Of a stretch of DNA of 64,000 bases, positions 53,835 through 64,000 are shown in pieces. The notes under the pieces were generated by a model. It was not told where the DNA came from. It worked only from the letters and a program-made list of their open reading frames with translations, and did no database searches. The stretch is taken from contig JABBOT010000001.1 of the NCBI GenBank assembly GCA_016165875.1, positions 11,349,306 to 11,413,305 of the forward strand, in the 5' to 3' direction. Within the stretch, counting starts at the first letter, position 1. Each line of letters starts with the position of its first letter. The stretch comes from Acanthopleura granulata. Lineage: Eukaryota > Mollusca > Polyplacophora > Chitonida > Chitonidae. The translations under genes and the position numbers were made by a program.

Positions 53835-54204
53835 TGTACCGAAAGCTGCATTATTGCCCCAACTCACCCTGCCCGCTATACCTACTGGGGTAAACCAACA
53901 CCTTTGGAATTTGTAGCCTATGTTTCTGTCACTAGAAGTGTAATACTGGCTTCTTGGCCTTTCCAAAGGTTAATGATGGCTTGGAAAATATCAATATACA
54001 CTCAACACCCATTCAGTTCGATGATTTATCCCTGACTATTTACAAAATCCCAGCTAAATGAGCATGTGGCAAATAAATAGGTGCATTGTATGATACAACG
54101 CGATCACATGTTCGCAGCAATACCATTATGTACACATTATAGATTTTGTGCCAAAAAATATTAGTATTAGCCACAGCTGTTGTGATGCCGATTGTAGTAA
54201 CACA
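53835..54204. other. no gene recognised
   Basis: No supported feature was found. Confidence 0.45.
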
Positions 54205-54410
54205 TGGTTACCAACTACAACATCCGCTGTGAGTTTAAGTCCAGCTCATGCTGGCTTCATCTCCGGCCGTATGTGGGAAGGTTTGTCAGCAGCCTGCGCA
54301 TGGTCGTGGGTTTCCCGTGGCTCTGCCCGGTTTCATCCCACCGTAGTGCTGGCCTGCGTCGTGTAAGTGAAATATTACGGGGTAAAACTCCAATCAAATT
54401 AATACATAAA
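54205..54410 (+). mobile_element. SINE family 1, 5'-truncated
   Basis: Begins near the B box (CGCTGTGAGTTTAAGTCCAG) and continues through GGCCGTATGTGGGAAGGTTT and TCGTGGGTTTCCCGTGG to a shortened tail, GAAATATTACGGGGTAAAAC. The A-box part is missing or unrecognisable. Confidence 0.82.
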
Positions 54411-54604
54411 AACAACATCAAAGCTATTTAGAGCCAGAAGCTCTCTCAGTGTCGCCTCCCGTTCTGTTAGTCATATGGTGTCCACCTATGTCCTGTAGTT
54501 GAGTCATCTCCATCCTCTCTGCCCACACCGAACCCCACCCCACCACATACTACCGCACCAAACCCTAATTAGAGAAACTCGATGGGGTATTGTTTACATC
54601 CCAT

Positions 54605-54800
54605 TTTATTTATTTATTTATTTGATTGTTGTTTAACGCCAATTTGACACATATGCTATGGAGGTCAGCTTTATGTGTGGAAGAAACCGTAGTAGCTGAG
54701 GTAAACCACCCACCATCTTACAAATGCACTTGTCACGCACAAACAATAGGCAGTATCGCTGAAAATGAAGTGGTGGACGACCTCTAATTGTCATCTGGAC
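54605..54800 (-). mobile_element. SINE-like element, other family
   Basis: Starts with (TTTA)n then TTGATTGTTGTTTAACGCCA, a tail like that of families 1 and 2. The body (GTGGAAGAAACCGTAGTAGC and onward) differs from both. The head was not identified. Confidence 0.5.
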
Positions 54801-55106
54801 CCACAAGCAGTGAGAGCAGGGAGAGTGGGGGATGTTACCATATGTGACACGTTCTTGCCAACTTGGTGTAGATATTAGCGGTTACAAATAAATTTTCACG
54901 AGACTGATCTGATAAAGTGCACTTTGATATATAACACTTACAATTAGCCAGTACATAAGAGTTATCTACATTCAGTGCTCTTTAGCACAGTATGGCATAT
55001 TACATAGAAGGAAACAGCCACACAGCTGTTGTATGTGGTTGCTTCTCTTTACTGGACAAGTAACAATATAATTTGGATCTGTCAATTTTATCAGTTGTGG
55101 GGTTCA

Positions 55107-55172
55107 TAATAAATAAATGATTAGGATTAATATGTAACGCCACGTCGGTAATATTTCAGCCATATCTTGACG
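55107..55172 (-). repeat. SINE-type 3' tail fragment
   Basis: TAAATAAATGATTAGGATTA then GTAACGCCACGTCGGTAATA and TTTCAGCCATATC, matching 43283-43341. Confidence 0.55.
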
Positions 55173-55424
55173 GTTGGAGTTTAAAATGTATTAAGTATGT
55201 TTTGTGCATGGTTGTTGTAGCACCGAGTTTCGGAGATAATCAGCCATTGCAAACCTGCCGAATAGCTCAGCCATGTGTAAGTTACTATTTGTTGCTACTT
55301 TTGAAGCATTCACGTGAACAGTTAGAATTAAAACTGACTGAAGTCAATTGTCAACAGGCCGGAATTCACCAGTCACCCGTGACTATGCCCTATCAGGCTT
55401 TCGTCGTTGCACCGGTATTCTTTA

Positions 55425-55985
55425 TGTGCTGCACTTTTTGTACTGTAGGCTATACCGCATAAACTAGGATTCTGTTCCTTTATTTATGTATTTATTTCAT
55501 TCGTGTTTTACGCCGTACTCAAGAAAATTTGACTTCTGCGACGGGGGCCAACATTATGGTGGGAGGAAACCGGGAAGGGCCTGGGGGAAACCCACGACTA
55601 TCCGCAGGTTGCTGGCAGACCTTCCACGTACGGCCGGAGAGGAAGCCAGCATGAGCTGGACTTGAACTCATAGCGACCGCATTGGTGGGAGGTTTTTGGG
55701 TCATTGCGCTGCGCTAGCGCCCTGGTCGACTGAGCCACGGAGGCCCCGGATTCTGTTTGTGAAGCGAGAGTCCAAAAGGCATGGTCCCTTTATATTCTGT
55801 TCATGTAAACGTTTATTAAATGTGATGACAATACAGAGGTTATATTAATTCTAGACAAATGCATTTTACATCACTGAATTTTGACCCTAATTCTACTTAC
55901 GTCATGATGCTCAAGTCAAGTCGTTAATGTTTAAGCACTTACAGTTAGAATAAATGCCTAACTGAGGTGAAATGATAAGAGGCCG
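55425..55985 (+). repeat. unnamed dispersed repeat, copy B, split by a SINE
   Basis: The left part (to GGATTCTGTT at 55476) and right part (from 55748) together align with copies A (4480-4812) and C (55995-56320), including AATGTGATGACAATACAG, TTAATTCTAGACAAAT and TTTAAGCACTTACAGTTAGA with ATAAATGCC. The SINE between them was inserted later. Confidence 0.6.
55477..55747 (-). mobile_element. SINE family 1, full length, with target-site duplication
   Basis: Flanked by an exact 10-bp direct repeat, GGATTCTGTT, at 55467-55476 and 55748-55757. The minus strand reads GGCCTCCGTGGCTCAGTCGA (A box) to TTGAGTACGGCGTAAAACAC. It is one of the best-preserved copies in the window. Confidence 0.93.
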
Positions 55986-55994
55986 GTGCACTGC

Positions 55995-56320
55995 AGCGAT
56001 ACTCCGGTTTTGCTCTCCAGCTGTAGCCCTTAATATTGTATTCCATCATAAATCGAGATTCTGCTGGTGGACTAAGCATCCCCGAGGCCTGGCCAAATTG
56101 TATTGCTTTCACATGATTTGTTTTATTAAATGCGATGACAGCACAGCCCTTTGATTAATTCGAGACCAATTACGTCTAATAAGTGGTGATTAACATCACT
56201 GCATTTTTTAATGAACTCTGCTCAAGCCATGGTGCTAGTGGGCTCTAATTTGCTATCGTTTAAGCATTTGCATTAGAAAATGAATAAAACCTTAAATGTG
56301 GCAAATTGACAAGAGCCATT
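55995..56320 (+). repeat. unnamed dispersed repeat, copy C
   Basis: Aligns with copies A and B: GATTCTGCTGGTGGACTAAG, ATCCCCGAGGCCTGG, AATGCGATGACAGCACAG, TTAATTCGAGACCAATTACG, TTTAAGCATTTGCATTAGAA and GAATAAAACC. It lies about 10 bp after copy B in the same orientation. Confidence 0.65.
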
Positions 56321-58397
56321 TAACGGCATGTCCTAATTGAGTTCAAGTGCTTGCAAGAGTTGTTTGGCAGATTTTTTTAAAAATATTTTGTACATAATTA
56401 TGCCGAGTGCTGCGGTTTCCTCCCCAGATTGTATTGTAGTTACAGACAGCTATGACGTGTAAATACGTCGGTACCTGGCTATAGTATTCTCTTGCGGTAT
56501 CCCTTTCTCACGTTTTGGCGATGGACGGATATCTGTTATACGCATCGAATGGTTAGTCCGTTACAATGACTGCCCAGTGAATTAACAGCCTGCAAATGTG
56601 GCCTTTTACTTTTGTATAAGGCCCCGAATATCCTGTGGTGCTCAGTAATAGCCATTGTGTGTTTCAGCACAAGTACTCGATTTCCTGCCGTTGCCCTTTG
56701 ACATGACATGAATGGACGGACTTTATTGCAGAAGACCACTTGACCCTTGGACATGCACTATAATATAATTTACACAGATGGATTGTTCACAGGGGTTTGA
56801 CACGGCACACGTTTAATATACAAACATGGAATCGTTGGGAGAAAACTCACTGTAACATTTAACATAAATGTATAAATTTAAGATTTTAAATGCATGAAGA
56901 GATACATTTCTAAGCAATGGCACAATATCGGTTTTACACAACTCGGCACATTTTGCCTAAGAAAGTTGATCCCATACGTGCCGGTAAATACTACTTTCTG
57001 TTATCCTGAAAATGTGTACATATCAATAAAAAACATGATGTTAATCGTCAGTTTCATTAGATTCAACATGCTTGCATTTAAGTCTTTTCCGTCCATCCAT
57101 CGGTTTCAATTTTCATCGGTATGAAGAAGTGCGGACTTTACTGACAAGTACAATCCTAAAATGTGGTGTATTTGCACAAACAAGTTAAGGTTGTACATAG
57201 AAATTACTGTTACATTACGTTCTGAGTGCATGCGATATCTATCAAGTAACTCTCTTATTTTTGTAACCCAGTTTCCTTTGTTTGGGAAAGAATTCTAGTC
57301 CTTCATTAGCTGATTGAACACCATTTCAAATATTTCTGATTAGTGGGAAAATCACTTTTAATCTGTATTTAGCAATAATGACCAGTTGCCTGGTTTTGCA
57401 AACATAGTCGCTCTCCCTGTCTCCCTACATACAACATCGGTTTGGATGCTGCACTTCACCCCGGTAACATTTCTGCAGCAATGGAAATGCACCAGCAGTC
57501 ACTATAGGTAAAATATCCATATTTCAGCTTCACAATTTATCATTGGCAGAATAAGTTTATCAAACAGGTCTATTTTGTGGGTAGGAATAATATAGCTAAA
57601 ATTATACAACTGTTTCTGTTATATGGAAACCGCTTTCTGTGCTTGGTCCACCATTGTATTTTGACTAGCAGTAAACGGTAGGGCTGGAAACCAATCCCGT
57701 GTATCTGAAACTATTTACTGTTTGAAGTTCCTTCGCCACAGTTAAAACACAATTCTTCTGGCCACACTAAGGGGTATGCCTAAACTTAAATGACTCTGAC
57801 AAGCCCCGCATGGGCTATTTAACCCAGTGCCAAACCCTTGAAGGTGTTTTGTGGCGAAAGTTCTTTCAGGGAGCTCAAGAGAGAGAGACGGTATTTCCTG
57901 GTGTATACGTATAGCCACGTGACACGTACGAGGTACCTTAAAAACTGACGTCTACCGACGATCAGTGTTGTGTCCGCTGAATGCGTACCTCATTATCATA
58001 ACATCTATGGCCCGCAATTTCAGCAGAATACAAATACACCTGTTTATTGGGACATAAAATCTACACCTCTCTTGAGGTATATCAAAGCAAGACCAAACCA
58101 GAAAATAAGGCATTCATTATAGACTGTATACCAAACAGCATTTATGTGTTCAAACTACGACAACGCAGGTATATACTTTAACCTGTAGTCTAAGATACGT
58201 ACGACATGGATTGGAATTCATCGCTCGATACATAAAAAGAAAACTTTTCAGTATAGGTCAAGCATTTGTACCTAGCCTTATCCAGTGTTTCAAAAGCCTA
58301 ACACTACTACAAACATGAAGTTCATATCTTACAGCTACCTTAGAGCTATTGACACCGTGCGGTGATACAAGACAGGTAGATAGACACAGGTTACGGC
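56321..58397. other. 5' flank of fucosyltransferase 2; no other gene seen
   Basis: No recognised domain or repeat. A weak acceptor-like GATAGACACAG ends at about 58390, just before the start codon. Confidence 0.4.
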
Positions 58398-59350
58398 ATG
58401 AGAGTGTCCCGCAGGAAGGTTGGCTTCAGCGCCGTCTGTTTGTGCTCGGCGAGTCTGTTGCTGTTTAACTCCCCTGATCTGGATGCGGAAGAGCGGCGCT
58501 TCCATTCCCCAAATCTCTGGAACATCATCCGCGGATACAGTGAGCGTAGATTCATCAGTGAATTTAAACTTAGACACGATCCCTCGGTCATTCGGGAAAG
58601 AATTGTGGCCAAGGGGAAGAAACTTTCAGAGAGACAAGTCTGGCCACATTCAGGTGAAGACGATAGAATCATTGCTCAGCTGAACGCTAACCCGCGCCCT
58701 CTAGCGAAAGGAGATGGAACTGAGAATCTAAAGAAAATCCTTCTGTGGTCCGGATTGGGAGGACAGGGTGTATTCGAAGGCCAATCACATTTCTTCTTAC
58801 AGAGCTGTCATGTGAACACTTGTTACATATACGGGCACAGACACATGGCGGATGAAGCGGATTTGATCATGTTCCATTCCGTGGGACATCCTTGGAAGCC
58901 AAGAAGAGCGGGCCAGATTTGGATGATGTCCAGTCTGGAATGTCCACTGCGGACAGAGGATTGGTCAGAGATGGAAGGGGTCAACTGGACAGCAACCTAC
59001 CGCCACGATTCCACCATAGTCACGCCCTATGCGAAATTCGCACCGTACTCCAGTCTAGACAATATACAGGTGACAGAGAAAAACTATGCCGCTGGGAAGA
59101 GTAAGCAAGTAGCCTGGTTCGTGTCTAACTGTGGCAGCGACAATGAGCGTCTGGAGTACGCCAGAGAACTGGCCAAGTACATCAGCGTTGACATCTACGG
59201 CGAGTGTGGCGACTTGGACTGTCCAAGGGGCTTCAACGACGAGGAGGAATGCTACTCCAAACTCAACACAGACTACAAGTTTTACCTGGCGTTTGAAAAT
59301 TCAAACTGTAAAGACTACATCACCGAAAAGTTCTTCGTCCTCGGGTTGCA
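58398..59350 (+). CDS. second alpha-1,3-fucosyltransferase-like gene (GT10), first coding exon
   Basis: This exon encodes 317 complete residues plus two bases of codon 318. It is clearly paralogous to the gene at 46.1 kb: VNWTATYRHDSTIVTPY (195-211), KNYAAGKSKQVAWFVSNCG (228-246) and DYKFYLAFENSNC (292-304) followed by DYITEKFFVLGLQ. A short hydrophobic stretch at residues 8-23 fits a type II Golgi anchor. The donor CA|GTGAGTAG is at the same codon and phase as in the first gene. The C-terminal exon carrying the VPIVMGA-like part of the GDP-fucose site is not found in the remaining 4.6 kb, so the gene either has a long intron leaving the window or is truncated. The family-typical EKFFVN is EKFFVL here. 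The call is firm to family; whether the gene works is open. Confidence 0.85.
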
Positions 59351-61236
59351 GTGAGTAGTGTATCATTCATGCTTTCCTTTGCCATAGTTTTCAGATAGAA
59401 TTTCCTGTCAGCCATTGATTTTAGTGTCGACAGGATATGTTTTATGACCCCTCGTCATTATTGCTGAAAGGATAGCTTCGAGTCTGAAATTGTGAATTTC
59501 TGTATGGCGTGTAGATACATGTATATCGCCTTGTAGCATTCCTTAGATTCTGTTTAAAATAATTTCAATCCTGAAATTAGGAGTCAGTGATATAAAAAAA
59601 AAGTGCGCGAGAGATAATATGTCAAAAGCCTTTACAGTTTCTTAAAATCTACAGTGAATGTATCACTCATGGCGGTAAATAAGCATGGCCTAAGCGTTCA
59701 AGATCTCAGGCGATCTGTGCCATTGCTGTATCTATAATTCGTCATAACCTGGGAATAGGGGCGCTGTAAACATCCACGTTTCTTTAGTTAAGATGGATAG
59801 TTGGAATGAAAGCCCAACTGAGATAAATATTTAATTAACGACATCACAAAACTAGCAATGTACACGATTTGATACTTATTTTAATCATCCGCATAGAACA
59901 TTCCTTGTGTCTTTCCGTCATTCGTGAAACCTGCTGGCTGCTTCTCTTTGCATGAATCCGTCCTATTTGGGGGAGTGGGGTCTGGGAGCAAAGTGGACAA
60001 TGTCCTATGAGGGCATTTCTGAGGTGGTCAAAATTGTCACCGATTTAGAGAAGTACTTTAGCGACCCATTCGCTAAATTTCGACCGACTCCAATTTTTTT
60101 CACGAGGACTTTTTTGAATAAAAATAAAAACTCCAGGAATCTCCATGGGCATATCCTTCCTTTGTTCCATCAAAACGTGAAAAACTCAGTTTGTGGAGCT
60201 AACCTTTCAAAACAAATTATTAACGTTTTAGTCCAATTTCCGTTAAGCACCTACACCAAACATACGCATGTTACTTGGGCTCTAACAACAAACTGGGTCA
60301 TTATATATCGCACTTGGATCGTCTATTACCTTCTATTCACTACCCTTGGCAGCATGCCGTGTAACTCAGTCACTAAGTTTTAAAAAGGCAACGGTTAAAA
60401 CTAAATTAAGCTATGCGAAAGTAATATCACAGATTGCGCTGCCAGCAGTCCTCACGTTTCTCCTGCTGGTAAATCAGTAGTACAGCATTTACAAGGTTAT
60501 ATGGTTGAGAAAGCACTGCGTGGCAAGGATTTTCCACCAGAAGGAAATGTAGAAGTAGAGTTTATTTAGCTGGGAAAAAAGCAAAGCAAAAAATTTGTCG
60601 ATAAATCATGTTTGAATGACTTATAAAGAGGGATAACTTCGAGTGTCCAAGGTTCAAGCAAAGTAAAATACATTTCTCGGTCATTCTACAATAACAAGTA
60701 TATTCATGTTAAAACAAAAAATGTCTCATATAAACCTAACAACAAGACGTATCATATTTCAAAAGTTTAACACACAGGCTAACACATCATATAAACCTTT
60801 TTTATAAATGGATAATTATATTATCTTGAATTAAACGTGGTGCCATTTGAGGCTGTTACAAACCTGAGTGTTTAAGTTCCAGAAAATTCATTGGTATAAC
60901 ACGCATACAAATTGGAAATTTAATAATAACAACACATAAAGACATATACAAAGAGTATCTTTAATTCAACAAAATGTGATGTAACAATAATTTTAATGTA
61001 ATATTTTACATATTTATACTGGTTACTAAAATTTATGACAGAGAAAAATTCAATAGTTGTCATTGATGATGGATAAACACAAGGCATAGGCCCCCAGTGA
61101 TGGAGAAAAATATTTGGCATCAAATTCGGAAGGTTCTTGCTTCATGAGCTGTAAGAAAATTGTGTACTTTACATGTACATTGCTCTTCATTGATCAACTT
61201 GTGAGAGACACCTTTCTTCTCATACATGCTAATTAA
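59351..61236. other. downstream of fucosyltransferase 2 exon; probable intron
   Basis: If the missing exon lies beyond the window, this is intronic. A 143-codon frame at 59952-60383 has no recognisable domain. Confidence 0.4.
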
Positions 61237-61246
61237 TGTAGGCTAA

Positions 61247-61510
61247 CGCGGGGGGGGGGGGAGGCTCCGTGGTAAAGCGGGGGCCCCCGTGGCTCAGTCT
61301 CTTAGCGCGCAAGAGCAGGGCATTGACCTGAAGCCCCCAACCAATGTGGTCGCTGTGAATTCAAGTTCAGCTCATACTGGCTTACTCTCTTTCCGTGCGT
61401 GTGAAGATCTGTCAGCAACCTGCGGATGGTCGTGGGTTTCCCCCGGGCTCTGTCCGGTATCCTCCCACCATAATGTTGGCCCCCGTGGCCAATCAAATAA
61501 ATAAATCAGT
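61247..61510 (+). mobile_element. SINE family 1 with target-site duplication and G-rich doubled head
   Basis: Flanked by an exact 10-bp repeat, TGTAGGCTAA, at 61237-61246 and 61511-61520. A run of 12 G (61250-61261) and a partial extra head (AGGCTCCGTGG) precede the regular head CCCCGTGGCTCAGTCTCTTA. The 3' end jumps from GTTGGCCCCCGTGG straight to CCAATCAAATAAATAAATC, lacking the CTTGAGTACGG block. Confidence 0.88.
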
Positions 61511-61520
61511 TGTAGGCTAA

Positions 61521-62615
61521 AGCAAAAAATGGTTTCACATTTTCCATTCAGAAGAACAGAGAAAAACATATGTATATTGAAGGGGCATTACGCAATCACT
61601 GAAAAGTCAAAGTTCTGGGTTAGAATTGCCTGATGAGCTAAACTTCATCATGAAGTAAATGCTGCCCATGTTTTCTCATTCTTATTTCATTTTAAATAAG
61701 ACAAAATTTAAATTGGTTTCTCATTATTTGATGTCTTACCATAAAAGTATAAAAATTGAAGTAATCAGTCTTTTGGTGTGTCCCCCTTATGTACAGTTTT
61801 TTCAGCATAAGTCAGTGGTGTGACTTTGTGTCAGTGGTGAAACGGTCTTGCCAGTGGTGTTACAACCACATAATAGGCTAAATAATTTATGACAGGTGTC
61901 TGATTTTCACTTTTTTAGTCACTAATGGTATTGTATTGACGCGACTTTTCACTCTGATGAAAATGCCTTCGTTGCAACTCTTTCCATGAGCTTTGAACAT
62001 ACTTAAGGGTAGCTATTTGTACCCGTTAGAGATGTTTTTCTTCCGATTTTTCAGAAACATTCCTTGTTCAAATCATTCGGTATAACATATGTTAATTGTA
62101 ACAAGTCCTTTTCTCCTTTCTTTAAAGGAAAACGATGCAGTTGCCAAAAGAAAATGTGTGTTTCTGTGGTATTCTGTGTAACAACACTGACTTGCTCGGC
62201 TCATTGGGCCAACTTTCTGGCGTCGTTTTCTGGCCAGCACAGTTAGCTGTGAGTTTAGTATATGCTGATCCACCAATATCCAAGGCATTTTATGCTTTAA
62301 AATCACGACATATACTGACTACCTTAACTGAGTGGTAACTTCAAAATGTCCGAGTTATTGTAGAATTCTACTGCTTCTGTTTGTTTCTTTGTTTTTCTTT
62401 CAGATAAACATAGCCATTTAACTGACAATTTTAAAATGTAACATGAACGCAGGACATGAACAGGACAAAAAGCTGATGTAGAGCTGAGAAGGTTGAAACA
62501 AAAGAAAGTATTTTGAAGTAGAAAATAAATATTTCAAATAAAAACAGTTGAACTAAATTTAAGGTATTACAATTTAATAAAAATATCTTGTAAAAAACAG
62601 TACTTATTATTTTAT
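61521..62615. other. no gene recognised
   Basis: AT-rich, short frames only. Confidence 0.45.
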
Positions 62616-62835
62616 TGGTGTTATGAACCGTACCAAGGAATATTTGAATTATGGACGAAAGCCAGCATTATATGCTTCGTGGAATGAAACCGGACAAAGT
62701 CCAGAGGAAACCCATGGTAATCTGCAGGTTGCTGGCAAACTTTACTATTTATGACTGGAGAGGAAGTAGGCCTACGTCGGCCAGAGCTGGACTTAAACTC
62801 ACAGCATTCACATTGGTCAGAGGCTCCTCGTCACA
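62616..62835 (-). mobile_element. SINE family 1, diverged
   Basis: Reverse copy with TTGGTGTTATGAACCGTACC (decayed tail), ATCTGCAGGTTGCTGGCAAA, CCAGAGCTGGACTTAAACTC and a B box region. The head end is lost. Confidence 0.7.
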
Positions 62836-64000
62836 GAGAAATATGAATATTTATCATGATTTTAAAATTGTATATTCTCAAAAGTAAATGCAAGCTAAAG
62901 TCTTCCTATTAAATTAAGATTTATCATTAAAAAAGCCCTGGAATTTCATACTATCTACTTAGGCTGTTTCTTGTTTTTATGGACGGTGAAATACACAGAT
63001 GCTGTGTCGATATAGCCTAGCCCACATAATGGTCCCCAAATGATCCTTTCAGCCTCAATTGTTCAGCCTCAACAGGCTGAATATTTTTACAGCTGCCAGT
63101 CAAAAATCCTTTTACAACCACACACTTTTGTTACGGTTCACTATTCCATGGGTTTGTGAAAATAAATTGACGTAATTTGTCCATGTTGTATTCTTTTAAG
63201 CTTTCAAATACCTGCACGATACCGACGAATTTTCGAGCTGTTTCATCCAGTTCCAACACTTTGACCCTATTTTGGACTTGAGCAGTTTACCTGACTTTCC
63301 AGATGCATTCGCTTGTTTATTGTACTTGCAAAAAATCATATCTTTTTTGTTCTGTTATAGATTTGACCCAGCTATTCTGTCAGCTCAAACCGACAAGAAA
63401 CATGTCTTGCTTTCACATTTTAATGCTTCTAGAACGCTTGTTTCCATATGTAATATTTTCTGAAAACCTAGTGTTGAAGTCTGCTTAAATATTCCCATAA
63501 TACTTCCGTTTTAAGTCCGTCGTATACTTTATGATCCAGCAATTGCACTGGGTAATAACGAGACCTCTTTTAAACCTAATAGGTTCAAGTTTTTATTTTA
63601 TATAATTTCTGACTTCTTTAGTGGTTTGTATTGAACTTTGGTCTGGAAACTGGTCTTGCGATTATTGAATTGGAACGCCCATTTTTGTTGATGGATGGTA
63701 TATACAAATGACGGTTTCGACGCCCAGATTTACAAACATTCACTACGAGTTTGACATTTGATTTGAACATCATGTTCAGAATATCGACTGCCTTCTCTAC
63801 ATCATTACATTGGCAACTGGTGTACATAGGTAGTTTTGGAAATGGGCTTTGCGAACATCGATGTGAACGCCCCTTCGTAGTTTACAAGCGGCATGCGAGC
63901 CTCGGACTAAATGCTTTCAATGAAAGGTGTTCTAAGCTTACATTTAAAACAGTTACTATTGCAACGTGGAGCAACTGTATGTTACAGGCGAAAGACGTAT
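62836..64000. other. no gene recognised
   Basis: Nothing supported; no sign of the missing fucosyltransferase exon. Confidence 0.45.

Overview
The window is metazoan nuclear DNA, intron-bearing, AT-rich and repeat-dense. Four protein-coding loci can be supported, three of them belonging to Golgi glycan-modifying families. The rest is repeats and unassigned sequence. The repeats (tRNA-derived SINEs with A and B boxes, a shared LINE-type 3' tail and TTTA/TAAA ends, plus many minisatellites) and the invertebrate-type GT10 fucosyltransferases point to a lophotrochozoan, most likely a mollusc. That assignment is inference from sequence style, not from a database match.

Layout. 1-5 kb: a 1.1 kb foldback (inverted-repeat) element, a SINE with target-site duplication, a 77-bp-period minisatellite and one copy of an unnamed ~300-bp dispersed repeat. 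5.0-6.2 kb (minus): 3' exon of a galactose-3-O-sulfotransferase-like gene. 8-12 kb: minisatellites. 12.4-12.9 kb (minus): an apparently intronless prolyl-tRNA-editing-domain gene of the PRORSD1 type. 13-23 kb: SINE pieces, two small tandem arrays and otherwise nothing recognisable. 23.6-25.2 kb (minus): the frame-broken relic of a long coding region, origin unresolved, with weak hints of a picorna-like virus capsid. 25-46 kb: gene-poor, with a second SINE family, a 26-bp array split by a SINE, two 24-bp arrays and an 86-bp array. 46.1-48.0 kb (plus): a complete two-exon alpha-1,3-fucosyltransferase-like gene. 50.6-53.8 kb: two copies of a ~440-bp element with terminal inverted repeats. 54-56.3 kb: a nest of SINEs inside older repeats. 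58.4-59.35 kb (plus): first coding exon of a second fucosyltransferase paralogue whose C-terminal exon is not in the window. 59.4-64 kb: repeats only.

The sulfotransferase and both fucosyltransferases should be type II Golgi membrane enzymes that cap glycans. The two fucosyltransferases are same-strand paralogues about 12 kb apart with an intron at the same codon and phase, so they are a local duplication. The editing-domain gene has no evident functional link to them.
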